This document shows, piece after piece, positions 23,643 through 33,400 of a stretch of 64,000 nucleotides of DNA. A program made the position numbers and the translations under genes. The notes below the pieces were generated by a model. It made no database searches and had not been told where the DNA came from. It saw nothing but the letters and a program-made list of their open reading frames with translations. Source of the stretch: Paramagnetospirillum kuznetsovii (GTDB lineage Bacteria; Pseudomonadota; Alphaproteobacteria; Rhodospirillales; Magnetospirillaceae). How positions within the stretch are numbered: position 1 is the stretch's first letter; the number at the start of each line of letters is the position of its first letter. The stretch spans positions 16,550 to 80,549 of the forward strand of contig NZ_PGTO01000017.1 of NCBI RefSeq assembly GCF_003284725.1, read 5' to 3'.

Positions 23643-23906
23643 TCAGTATTCCTCAGCGAACAAAACGGTGGTCGAGGAGCGGTCGGCTTCGGTGATGATG
23701 TAGATCTTCTGGCCATTCACCATGTAGGCCGAGAACAGGCGGCCGCCGTCGATCAGCGCGCGCTGATTGGCCTGCTTATCTTCATCATCGAGGTCGCCCC
23801 AGTCGCCCTTAACGTGGCGCCCGATCAGCGGCAGCACTTCGATGCCGCTATCGACAATGGTGCGCGTGGCAACCAGGCGGCCGATGGGAAACCAGACATT
23901 CGACAT
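23643..23906 (-). CDS. Small hypothetical protein
   Basis: 87 residues from the ATG at 23906, with GGAG 8 nt upstream. Strand-rich, with IVDSGIEVLPLIGRHVKGDWGDL in the middle and KIYIITEADRSSTTVLFAEEY at the end. Similar small proteins occur on plasmids, but I cannot assign a function. It lies between the AAA+ ATPase and the DUF2384-like gene. Confidence 0.6.
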   Translation of the reverse strand: MSNVWFPIGRLVATRTIVDSGIEVLPLIGRHVKGDWGDLDDEDKQANQRALIDGGRLFSAYMVNGQKIYIITEADRSSTTVLFAEEY

Positions 23907-23988
23907 ATCCAAAAACTCCAAATTCCATAAGGAAATAATGCCGATTATCGTCGTTTAACGCAATAGGGAATTTAATGTTTTTATTAAT

Positions 23989-25467
23989 TTAATTCATCAG
24001 GCGCGGCCGAGGCATGGCCGAATTAAGGGCGCCTTCGATAGCGGCGCGCAGGCGGCGGATCGGCCAGCCTTTGGCAAAGGCGCGGCGCAGATGCTCGATG
24101 GATTCAGGCTCGAGATCAGGCAGATCGCCCGGCTCAATTTCGAGTTCATTGGCGATGTCGCGCAGGATGCCGTGAAAAACCGAATCAAAGGCATCGGCGG
24201 TGGGAGAACCGATTTCAACCACACGCAGGCGGCTCAACAACGGGCCTTTGAGCGGCGTCAGATCATTGGCCGTGGCAATCCAGTTCACTGCCGAGAGATC
24301 CACAGGGACCTGAAGGCATTCATCCGTCCACGCCTTGGCCGTTGCGGGCTCCAGCATGGAAAGCAGGGTCTGGTGAACAGAGCCATTGCGAGTGCCCTCG
24401 GCCGCCTTGTCGAGCTCATCCAACATGATCAGCGGATTTGCCGATTTGGTTGATCTCATCGCATGCAAAACGAAGGTCGGATTCGCCGAGCCCCAACCCT
24501 TCGCCGTGCCCTGCAAAGAGCGGTTGTCGGAAGAGCCTCCGACATTGACCGTCGAAAAGCCGAGCTGAGCCAGTTCGGCAAAGCGGCGCGTGAAACTGGT
24601 TTTACCGGTTCCCGCAGGGCCGATAAACAAAGTCGGGCGAATCTTGATCCATTGGCGACCTGCGGAACGGCGTAGCTCGATGTCACCCAGCAGGGCGTCG
24701 ATGGCATCGCCGCACCACGGGAATTCGCCAAGCAGCACAGCGCGGATCAGAGCCGGATCGGCGTCGGAACCACGCAGATGTACGCTGCATAAGAAATTCC
24801 AAGCCTTGCCAGTATCGCCGGCCAATTCATTCGCCATCACGGCGATATTGGGAGACGGCGCCACGGCCTTTTTGGCTTGTTCAGGCGCGGCAGGAACGGC
24901 TTTCAATGGCGTCCCGTGTTCAGGGCCGTTGGCACCGACACTGGTCTGCCATTCTTCGGCGAACCTAAAAACACCTGCGGTATGCTCGCGGGCGTCTAAT
25001 TTATAAAGCGGAGTGACGGACGAAGAGGCAAACCACCCCAACATTACCCGGATCGCCTTCAATCGCGGCCATTTGCGCTTTTCCTGAGCGATATATTCGC
25101 CAAGGTGGCCAAGCAGCATGGCGATAGCTTCGGGGTGATGTGTGGTGGCGGCAAAGGCCAGCCAGGTGAGCGCCAAATCGCTATTGCCGCCGATGGCCAT
25201 GGCCACCTTGATGCATTTATGAGCACCTGCATTGCCCTCCTCGAGGGCAGCTTCGAGGACCAAGGCCTTACGCGCGTCGTCGTTAAACCTGGTCGAGCTG
25301 ATCAGCATGTTGATCATCTGGCGTTTGACGCTGTAGGAGGTCATCTCAGCGCGCGACATGGTGCGCCAGGCCTCAAAGGTCGGCTGCATGCCATCACGAC
25401 GGAACGAAGGCCGCCAGTTAGTCCTGGTGTCCATAAGGCCCCTGAATTCGTTGATGACGGAAGGCAT
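23989..25467 (-). CDS. AAA+ ATPase, Lon/MoxR-like, first gene of the operon
   Basis: 492 residues from the ATG at 25467, with GGAG 6 nt upstream. The N-terminal 230 residues are helical and unassigned. Then Walker A GPAGTGKT (283-290), NVGGSSDNRSLQGTAKGW (a Lon-like segment), Walker B LIMLDELDK (346-354), sensor WIATANDL, and an arginine-finger region LLSRLRVVEIGSP. The ATPase core resembles that of Lon, but no protease domain follows. It probably remodels a partner encoded in the operon. A perfect inverted repeat at 25486-25506 lies just upstream. Confidence 0.8.
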   Translation of the reverse strand: MPSVINEFRGLMDTRTNWRPSFRRDGMQPTFEAWRTMSRAEMTSYSVKRQMINMLISSTRFNDDARKALVLEAALEEGNAGAHKCIKVAMAIGGNSDLALTWLAFAATTHHPEAIAMLLGHLGEYIAQEKRKWPRLKAIRVMLGWFASSSVTPLYKLDAREHTAGVFRFAEEWQTSVGANGPEHGTPLKAVPAAPEQAKKAVAPSPNIAVMANELAGDTGKAWNFLCSVHLRGSDADPALIRAVLLGEFPWCGDAIDALLGDIELRRSAGRQWIKIRPTLFIGPAGTGKTSFTRRFAELAQLGFSTVNVGGSSDNRSLQGTAKGWGSANPTFVLHAMRSTKSANPLIMLDELDKAAEGTRNGSVHQTLLSMLEPATAKAWTDECLQVPVDLSAVNWIATANDLTPLKGPLLSRLRVVEIGSPTADAFDSVFHGILRDIANELEIEPGDLPDLEPESIEHLRRAFAKGWPIRRLRAAIEGALNSAMPRPRLMN

Positions 25468-25485
25468 TTGGAAGCTCCTGCTTAG

Positions 25486-25506
25486 ATGGTAGAACGATCC
25501 TACCAT
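25486..25506 (-). promoter_or_regulatory. Perfect inverted repeat before the AAA+ gene
   Basis: ATGGTAG (25486-25492) and CTACCAT (25500-25506) are separated by 7 bp. The site starts 19 bp upstream of the AAA+ start codon, so it could be an operator or a hairpin in the 5' leader of the nine-gene operon. Confidence 0.6.
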
Positions 25507-25578
25507 AATAAGGCACGAAGAGAAACTAAATTGTTATCAAATACCGTGTTTTGCAAATTGCGGAAAACGGCTTTGGGC

Positions 25579-25848
25579 GTGGGTGAAACTCACGTTTTGG
25601 ACCGATTTTGTGAATTTCAACCACATCCAGGCCGGCTGGCATGGTGTATTACCCGTCAAGGGTGTATTGCGTACAATCATTAATCTATGTGTCGATATTC
25701 CGCATTGATGTTGAACACCGAAATAGGGATGGATGTGGTTCAAATTGACGAACTTGACGGCCATATTTTTAAAAAATGGCGGAAATCAGAGCTGCGTGTG
25801 GGTGAAACCTACGAAAACAGGGGTTAAACGTGAGTTTCAACCACATGC
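25579..25848. repeat. Five-copy array of an 18-bp motif
   Basis: A motif close to CGTGAGTTTCAACCACAT occurs five times in mixed orientation: 25579-25594 (minus), 25610-25628 (plus), 25731-25749 (minus), 25796-25813 (minus) and 25829-25848 (plus). A near-palindrome GCCAT-N11-ATGGC (25760-25780) lies in the middle. No gene is found in this 467-bp gap, so it should be a control region or a partition or replication site. Confidence 0.65.
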
Positions 25849-25934
25849 AGATTTCCAGTTCAGTTATGGTCGCAATGGGGCTCCTTCAGATCCTCGAAGG
25901 CCTGTTGCACCTTGGTGGTGGTAACCAGTTTAAG

Positions 25935-26258
25935 TCAGCTGCATTCCAGCTTGGCGGCAACGACAGACACGACAAATTTGCGCCCCTGCTTGCCGCTGGA
26001 TGTCAGGAAGCCCTTTCCGATCAACCGCGGAATGCCGTTGCTCAACTGGACGCCGATGCCGGCCGGCACGGCTTCCCCTGCTCGTTCAAGCTTTCGCTGG
26101 ATGCGCGCAGCGATTTCCTGGCTGTCGATGACGATGTCATCCATGGAACCGACAATAATTCCTTGCGCCAGAATCGCAGCGAGGATGCGCGATTCCCATA
26201 CGGTCAAGCCGTGGGTCATCATTAAGTCCAGAAATTCAGGTCTGATCGTAATATCCAT
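25935..26258 (-). CDS. Hypothetical winged-helix-like protein
   Basis: 107 residues. WESRILAAILAQGI, then IDSQEIAARIQRKLERAG, then LSNGIPRLIGKGFLTSSGKQGRKFVVSVV reads as helix, recognition-like helix and a two-strand wing, as in small winged-helix DNA-binding proteins. It may bind the repeat array just upstream of the operon. The family is not recognised. Confidence 0.55.
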   Translation of the reverse strand: MDITIRPEFLDLMMTHGLTVWESRILAAILAQGIIVGSMDDIVIDSQEIAARIQRKLERAGEAVPAGIGVQLSNGIPRLIGKGFLTSSGKQGRKFVVSVVAAKLECS

Positions 26259-26379
26259 ACCAATATATTAATGTTTTCGATAAAAATCGCAACGCGCTTA
26301 CCGTTCTGATTTCAGTGACCCAAGCTAATAACATTTCCGCCGTCGAGAAAGCGCCGCCGGTATACGGCTCCTTTGTGGC

Positions 26380-26454
26380 TTAATGGGATTCAGGGTCTCG
26401 TGGGCGTTCGAATTCCTCCAGCTCCTCGTCCAGCGCAGCGAAGTCCGCTTCGCT
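26380..26454 (-). pseudogene. 3' end of a gene interrupted by the IS21 element
   Basis: The minus-strand frame runs from the 8-bp target duplication (26447-26454) to a TAA at 26380-26382 and encodes an acidic C-terminus (DFAALDEELEEFERP). It joins in frame to the 5' part at 29212-29873 across the duplicated GCTTCGCT. Confidence 0.8.
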
Positions 26455-26678
26455 TGGGGCGCGACAATTACGGTGGCCGGTCAGCGACAATTAGGATGGC
26501 CGGTATGAGACACCGTCGAGTAGCACCTATACCGCTATCACAAGCAAGCATTGCTCAGCAATAAGGAAGTGCAGCGACAATTACGGTAATTGTCGCTGCG
26601 GTCGCGATCTGGCGGGAATGGTAATTGTCGCTACGCCGTCGAAACGACAATTACCCCAGTGAGGGTGATGAGACGTTT

Positions 26679-27455
26679 TTAATTGTCGCTGGCGCTGTCC
26701 TTGCCTTTGACGCGAGCGACGGCTACCCTCTTCCTGTAGCTCTCGCCGTTCATTTCGATGATGGTAGCGTGGTGGACAAGACGGTCGATCGAGGCCACGG
26801 TCATCGCCGGATCGGGGAATACGTCGCCCCAAGCCGAGAAGGGCTGGTTGGCCGTGATGGCGATGCTGTGTCGCTCATAGCGGTGACTGATGAGTTCGAA
26901 CAGCACACTGGTTTCGGCCTGATCCTTGCGCACATAGGACAGGTCATCGAGGATGATCAGGTCGTATTTGTCCAGTTTATCCAAGGTGGCAGCAAGAGCG
27001 AGGTCGCGACGGGCGGATTGGAGCCGCTGGACCATGTCGGTCGTGCGGGTGAAGAGTACCCGCCGTCCCGCATCGATCAAGGCGTCACCGATGGCGGCCA
27101 CCGCATGAGATTTGCCGGTGCCGCTTTCGCCGAAGATCAGTAGGTTGTCTCCGGTCTCGATCCAGCCGTCGCCGGTTCCCAGTGCCAGCAGATGATTTTT
27201 GCGGACACCCGTAGCGACATTGAAGTCGAAGGTGGCGAAGGTCTTCCCGGCAGGCAGACCGGATTGATCGCGGTGCCGTTGGATGCGTCGGGATGTACGG
27301 TCAGCAACCTCGATCTCCAGCAGCGTTGCCAGCAACCTGGCGGCGGGCCAGTCATCTCGATCGGCAATTTCGGCGATACGCTTCCAATTCCGCGCGATGC
27401 TGGGCAGGCGCAGCGCCGTCAGCAAGGTGGGGAGCACCGCGGTGTCGGCGGTCAT
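26679..27455 (-). CDS. istB: IstB-like ATP-binding helper of transposition
   Basis: 258 residues, normal for IstB. Walker A is GESGTGKS (109-116); YDLIILDDLSYV is Walker B; FELISHRYERHSIAITAN is the sensor region. IstB is an AAA+ protein that assembles on target DNA and stimulates IstA. Its ATG overlaps the istA stop by 4 nt (27452-27455), as usual for IS21. Confidence 0.95.
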   Translation of the reverse strand: MTADTAVLPTLLTALRLPSIARNWKRIAEIADRDDWPAARLLATLLEIEVADRTSRRIQRHRDQSGLPAGKTFATFDFNVATGVRKNHLLALGTGDGWIETGDNLLIFGESGTGKSHAVAAIGDALIDAGRRVLFTRTTDMVQRLQSARRDLALAATLDKLDKYDLIILDDLSYVRKDQAETSVLFELISHRYERHSIAITANQPFSAWGDVFPDPAMTVASIDRLVHHATIIEMNGESYRKRVAVARVKGKDSASDN

Positions 27456-28993
27456 GGCAGCAACTCCCCGCCCTCGACAGACGAAGCGCCAGTGCCCATC
27501 AAAGGCAGCAGGTCATTATAGCCCTTGATGTTGGGCGGCGGGATGGTGATGTCGGTTACCCTTGGATCCTTCGGAGTAAATTCGGCCATAAGGGCAACTG
27601 GGTCAGGCATCTTTCCCGCGTCGAAGATCGCATCAAGGCGCTGGCCCAGAGCCTCCTCCACGGACGAGTCTTTGCTGGCGATATCGAGCAGGGTAACCAT
27701 GATCCGGCATGCAAGCCGCGTCGGCATCCCGGCATTCAATACGCTCCATGCGCGAGAATAGGCTGCGCTGGGAAACAGGGAGTCCCGATAGAGCAGATTG
27801 CGCAGTGCCTGTGGTTTTCGTCGCAGCGTCCCGATGACATGGTGGTAGTCGATATTCCGTCCGCGTTCGGAGCGGTTGACCCGGACACGTTCCATGGTGG
27901 CCACGGAAGTGGCTCCATAGAAGCAAACAAGGCGGTCATCGTATAGATGCACCTCAAGCTTGTGCCCAATCAGCCGGGAGGGCACCGAGTACAGCACCCG
28001 ATCAACGCTGATGGTGCTGTTGCGCGTGACGGGCACCGTCACCTTGGTGAAGTCGGTCGTCCGCCGCTTTGGTAACGGTCTGAGTTTCTCCCGCTCTTCG
28101 GCCACCAAGGCTTTACGTCTGGCGTTATGGCGGTCGCAGATGCCATCGACGAAGCGCCGGTAGTCATCGAGAGACTCGAAATCGAGACTGCCTCGGCGCA
28201 GGAGAGCTTGGGCGAGACGCCGCTTGATGTGAAGGTTCGAGGATTCGATCGAGCCGTTCTCGTTTGCCACGCCGGGATTGTTGCGCGTGGCCGTCATGCC
28301 GTAATGGTCGCACAGATCCTTGTAACGGCTGGTGAAGTCGAGTTGGGCATCGCGAGCGAGGTTCTTGTAGGCCGCCGACAGCGAGTCGGTGCGGTGCTCC
28401 ACCGTGGTGCCGCCCAGCTTCCACAACGCGTCCTGCATTCCTTCGGCGACGGCTGAAAAGCTCTCGCCGCCAAGGATCACATGGGCGTGCTCCCATCCGC
28501 TGTAGACCAGACGGAAATGGTAAAGGCGATGGGGGAACGGCTCGCCGCCGATGGTGACGCCGAGGGCATCGGCCACGGTGAAGTCGGACTGAGCCTGTTG
28601 CCCCGGCTCATGACGCTGGGGGAAGAAGACCTCCTTGTCCGCGCCATTGAGGGCTTGCCAATCGGCCACCCGACGCTCCAGCGTCCGGCGCACCGTATCG
28701 GGAACCGCATCTGGGCTGAATTCCTCCTGCAAGGTCTCGAAGATGGTGACGGCCATGATGCCCGGCATGGTCTTGAGCATTTCCAACGCCCGTGGCCAAA
28801 CCTCGGTCAATGGATCGGTACGGGTCCGCCATGCCCGCTCTGGATTTTTCTGGGATGGAAGGCGGAGGTCATGGTCGAGCCGCCGCGCGGTACGCTCGCT
28901 GAAGCCAGACTTGGCCGCCGCGATCGCCTGAGTGTGATTCGGTCGTTGAGACATGTAGCGCACTACCTGCTGATCGGTAACGTGAAGGCCAGG
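27452..28993 (-). CDS. istA: IstA-like transposase
   Basis: About 513 residues from the ATG at 28993; a GTG at 29041 is also possible. An N-terminal helix-turn-helix precedes a DDE core with Asp in QAQSDFTVAD, Asp in EHRTDSLSAAY and Glu in NENGSIESSNLHIK. A C-terminal beta-rich domain (STISVDRVLYSVP) follows. The frame is intact, so the element may be active. Confidence 0.93.
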   Translation of the reverse strand, partial: PGLHVTDQQVVRYMSQRPNHTQAIAAAKSGFSERTARRLDHDLRLPSQKNPERAWRTRTDPLTEVWPRALEMLKTMPGIMAVTIFETLQEEFSPDAVPDTVRRTLERRVADWQALNGADKEVFFPQRHEPGQQAQSDFTVADALGVTIGGEPFPHRLYHFRLVYSGWEHAHVILGGESFSAVAEGMQDALWKLGGTTVEHRTDSLSAAYKNLARDAQLDFTSRYKDLCDHYGMTATRNNPGVANENGSIESSNLHIKRRLAQALLRRGSLDFESLDDYRRFVDGICDRHNARRKALVAEEREKLRPLPKRRTTDFTKVTVPVTRNSTISVDRVLYSVPSRLIGHKLEVHLYDDRLVCFYGATSVATMERVRVNRSERGRNIDYHHVIGTLRRKPQALRNLLYRDSLFPSAAYSRAWSVLNAGMPTRLACRIMVTLLDIASKDSSVEEALGQRLDAIFDAGKMPDPVALMAEFTPKDPRVTDITIPPPNIKGYNDLLPLMGTGASSVEGGELLP

Positions 28994-29211
28994 CATCAAG
29001 ACCGCACCGCAAGTTGATTCGGATGCGACCTTGGATACCACCCTCGACGCCGTCAGGCTGGAACGGCCCCATGGGGCCGTTTGTCATGCCGCCGCCCGCT
29101 GGGGCCGGTCTCCAGTCGGGGCTCCGCCCCTCCTTACGTCCGGCCCCAGCGGGCAATCATACCGGCCATCATAGTTGTCGCTCAACCGGCCAAGATAATT
29201 GTCGGCGGCGA

Positions 29212-29873
29212 GCTTCGCTATCCGGCAGCAGAATAATCTTTTCCTCAGCTGGCAGAGAGGCCTGCCGTTCGACAGGAAGAGACGCGGTATCAATGATGAT
29301 CTCTACCAGAGAGTCGAAATCATCATACAGCGCGTCGATATCCGTTTCGTTGACCGGCAACATGCCGCCCTCTTCCAGCATGGGCTCCCCTGCCCCGCCC
29401 CTCGCCGGCGGCATCCCTGCAATTCCACGCTCCACCACCTTGGGAAACAAGGTCGCCCATTCCTGCTGCTCGACTTCCGTCAAATGGGCAAGCAGCCACA
29501 TCAGCGCCCGTTCAACTTCATCCCTGTAAGCTTGCCTGGATTCAATCGTGCGCTGGCTCGATGTCCGCGGAGCATCGTCGCGCGGCGGTCGTCCTCTTTG
29601 GCCCATCTCTGATGAGATCTGCTCGGCAATCTGCGCAATACGCGCACGCTGTTGGTCGGATTCGATCGCCGCCAGGTAATTCTTAATCAGCCTGGCTCGG
29701 GCCGGCGGCTTTCTGCCCTGCAGCAGCGCAATCAGAGCGTCGCGGTGTTCGGCTTCCGTGTTGATCGAGGCGACTGGCGGGATGAGGCGGTGTTTGCCCA
29801 TGGAAAGTTTGCCGATTTGCGAATTCAGGGATTTACCGCATACACGATTTCCGCCCTTGGAGTCCCGATTCAT
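29212..29873 (-). pseudogene. 5' part of the gene interrupted by the IS21 element
   Basis: About 220 residues from the ATG at 29873 to the insertion site. The sequence is helical and charged (ARARLIKNYLAAIESDQQRARIAQIAEQI) with an acidic C-terminal third. After the insertion the frame ends with element sequence (29169). The joined product would be about 244 residues. I do not recognise the family; it lies in the primase region of the plasmid. Confidence 0.75.
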
Positions 29874-30102
29874 ATCGGTATTTGAAAATAATTTTTGGGC
29901 ACTTCATACGACACGCCGCACGTGGAATTTTCCCAATATTACTTGGGTTTCTAGAATTCATAAATCGTATCTGATAGACAGAAAATACGATTAACATACT
30001 GATATCGTTCACTGTTTCGAAATTTTGTTGTTGCAAACCGGATTTCTCCTGGGTTATGGTTTTGACATGAGTAAAACAAAACCGTTCCACAGGTAGGAAC
30101 TG

Positions 30103-30390
30103 ATGGTCGGCTTTAGAAGGGGACAGAAAGTGAAGACAATTGTTACCGCATATGAACTCATCGATATCGTCAAGACGTTTGGCGTGAGTCTTACACGTGC
30201 GACTGTCGCCAATTGGTGCGACGCTTTCGATATCGGAAAAAAGAGCGGCCACGTTTGGCTGATCGACGTCGATAAGATGCAGGCTCTCCTGGATTCCGAT
30301 CTCTCGGATGTGTCCTGGGGCAAGCTGCACGCCGTGCAAAATGCCATGAAAGCCATTCGCGCCAATGGCGGCACCGCCTCGCTCGTTTAG
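30103..30390 (+). CDS. Small HTH protein, excisionase-like
   Basis: 95 residues with TAGGA 5 nt before the ATG. TAYELIDIVKTFGVSLTRATVANWCDAFDIG, followed by WLIDVDKMQALLDSD, looks like a MerR/excisionase-type helix-turn-helix. It precedes the primase gene by 71 bp on the same strand and may regulate it. The upstream DNA (29880-30060) is AT-rich. Confidence 0.55.
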   Translation: MVGFRRGQKVKTIVTAYELIDIVKTFGVSLTRATVANWCDAFDIGKKSGHVWLIDVDKMQALLDSDLSDVSWGKLHAVQNAMKAIRANGGTASLV

Positions 30391-30461
30391 AACGCATCCG
30401 CCTTCACGCATTTAAAGACAATAATTTTCACCCAAAAATATATGGGCCAGGAGTCTGTAAA

Positions 30462-33400
30462 ATGACCGAATCATCACGCGACCCATCAATTGATGCGGCA
30501 ATCGAGAGCCTCAAGCAGAGCCTCAATATCGTTGAGATCATTTCAAGCCGCGGCATTCAGCTGAAGCGCCAGGGCGCTGAGCATGTCGGGCTGTGCCCCT
30601 TCCATGAAGACACTAAGGCTTCCTTGTCGGTCAATCCTCAGAAGGGCGTGTATTACTGCCGCGCCTGTGGCGCTGCTGGCACCGCGATCCGCTTCTTGCA
30701 GGAATATGAGGCCCGTTCCTTCGCCGATGTGGTCTACGAGCTTTCAAACGGCGGTATCGATCTTCGCCGCCGCAGTGGTTCACTGGTTGCGGCCACTTAT
30801 GAGCGGACCGCAATGCGGACGACGTCATCGTCAAAGCCTACAACGCCGGAACCCAAGGCGATCCTGCCCGTGCCGGCATCAGCTGAAGATATCGTCGCCA
30901 CGGCGAGCGGATTCAGCGACTTGGGGGCCAAGACGCCGAAGTCGGTGAAGATCCTCAATCCAAACAATGAGGATTGCCCGGTCTTCGATCAGAACATCAC
31001 CATGCAGCACACCTATTGTGACGCCAATGGCGAGCTGCTGGGCTATGTGCTGCGCAATGATTGGGTCGATGCCGAAGGCGTGAAGCGCAAGTCGACCAAG
31101 CAGGTGGTCTGGGCTGAAGAGGTCCACATGCCCGACGGGTCGATCCGGTCTGGCTGGACAAGCATGGCTTTTCCGCCGCCGCGCCAGCCCTATGGTCGTG
31201 AACTTGTTAATCCGAATCCAAACGCGCTCTGCGCCTGGTTCGAGGGTGAGAAGGCGGTCGATTACGCCAATGAGCGGCTGGGCCAGGCAGCATACGTCGG
31301 AATGGGCTGGGTTGGCGGCGCCGGCGCCGTGGACAAGCTTGCTCTCGATCCCGAGGTTGCTGGGCGTGACCATATTCTTTGCCCTGATAACGATCCGGCC
31401 GGTCATGTCTGCATGCAGAAGCTGGAGCGCCAGCTGCGCGACGCGGGCTGCACCGGTGATATCTATGTCGCCCTGGCGCCCGAAGGCGCAGCAAAGGGCT
31501 GGGATGCGGCTGATTCTTGCTGGAATGCCGAGCAGCTGACCAGATGGCTCGGGGCTGCAATCCCATATACAGAATGGAAGTCTGACATGGCCGAGGTCGA
31601 AACTGTCGAGATGGAGCGTGTCGCTGATGCCATTCAGCCATCACTGACCACCCCAGCGGCGGCGCCGAATCTGGCCGATGTACCCCATGATGGCATCACG
31701 ATCTACGACCGGATCTGCAACCAGGGCCCGGCCGTGTTGGAAGAGCCAGCAACCCTGCAGATCCTGGGTCGCATGCGGAAGTCAAATAAGAGCGGCTATG
31801 GCGCCTTCCGGGTCGCCATGCGGGCTATCGGCATGGATGTCTCCAGCATGGAAGAGCGGATCAACCTGGCCCTGGCTGGCTTGACCAAGGACGGCATGCT
31901 GATCCACGGCCTGGCCAAGAACGATCCGGCATCGCTTCAGGATGGTCCGGTCGTGCAGATGCTGGTTCGCATGAAGGCCTGCGAGCGCACCGCCTATGTG
32001 CAGCTCAAGAAGGAGCTGTCCAAGATCGGCGTTCCGAGCGACGAAATGGATAAGGCTGTTACTCTGGCTGCCCGTGAGAACGACGGCGGCATGTCCGACC
32101 GCGTGAACGGCCTGCTCCATGATTTTAAGATCACCATTCAACGCATGGGGTATCACCGCGGCGTCTATTTCTATCTTTCCTCGGAAACTCGCGAAATCGT
32201 CTCTATGTCGGCTGAAAAACATCGCGATCGTAACCTGCTGCAATTGGCCCCCGCTGGCTTCTGGGAGTTGGCCTTCGGCACTGAGAAGGGCGGCATCAAT
32301 TGGATCGATGCCGCCAGCTGGCTGATGCGCGACTGCCATCAGAAGGGTCTTTTTGAAAATGAACGTATCCGTGGACGCGGCGTCTGGTTTGATAACGGCC
32401 GCACTGTAATGCATCTTGGAGACCGCCTTATCATCGATGGAGAAACCTGTAAGATTGAGGATTATTGCGGGTCATACCATTATGAGATAAATAATACTTT
32501 GCCTGCGCCACTGATGGATGATCCGCTGACAGACGAAGAGGGTCGTGAAATCGCCGATATTATTTACTCTGGCCTGCGCTGGGAGAATCAAGGCCATGGC
32601 TATTTGCTTATTGGCTGGATCGTTTCGGCCATGGTCGGTGGCGCAATGCCATGGCGGCCTCATGTCTGGCTTAGCGGGCCTTCCGGTTCTGGCAAGACAT
32701 GGACACAGACCATGATCATTAGCCCGCTGCTTGGAAGTCTAACGCTTGCCTTTAAGGGTGCAACTGAAGCAGCTATCCGCGGTAAGCTACAATCTGATTC
32801 CCTTGCTGTTCTTTTTGATGAGGCAGAAAGCCAAACTGAGAGAACAAAAAAGCAAATGGAGGCTGTGCTTGGTCTGGCTCGCACTTCTAGCAGCGGCACA
32901 ACGAACAGCGGACCGATCGACGATCCAAGCAATGAAAAGAAGGATAATGATTTCTGTGTCGGAAGAGGAACTCAAGGTGGTGGGAGTGTTTCTTACCAAA
33001 TCCGCTCATCATTTCTATTTTCTTCCATCAGTCCGGCACTCGAGCAGGAAGCCGATATCAATCGCTTCATGCAACTCCCATTTCGCAAGCCTCTAAAATT
33101 TATCCAGAATTCAGAGAGCAACCGAATTAAGTACGAAGAAGAATCGGCAAATTTTGAACGCACAAAGAAGCGCGTAGAAGCTGCAGTAAAAAACGGCGTA
33201 ACATCACGACGCCTGCTGGCTCGGATCCTGCAAAATTTACCGACGATTTTAGAAAATGTTGAAAATTTCCGTGCGGCTGCATCTGACGTACTGATGGACA
33301 GCCGCAATGGAGATACCGTTGGCGTTTTGCTGGCTTGCTATCATGCAATTATCACCAAAGCAATGATTAGCAAGGATGAAGCAAAAACATTTATGCTAGA

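Larger units (their letters stand above)
26455..29211 (-). mobile_element. IS21-family insertion sequence, 2757 bp
   Basis: The element carries istA and istB on the minus strand. Each end has two tandem terminal repeats of the form GCGACAATTA-N4-GGCCGGT: 26461-26481 and 26484-26504 on the left, and inverted copies at about 29161-29205 on the right. GCTTCGCT flanks both sides (26447-26454 and 29212-29219) as an 8-bp target duplication. The interrupted gene reads through the junction once the element and one duplication copy are removed. The intact genes suggest a recent insertion. Confidence 0.9.

Noticed and set aside
26360..26440. Sequence with TTCGAAT and a GGCTTAATGG-like stretch resembling a tRNA
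   Set aside because: The arms do not pair into a cloverleaf, and the region is explained as the 3' end of the gene interrupted by the IS21 element.
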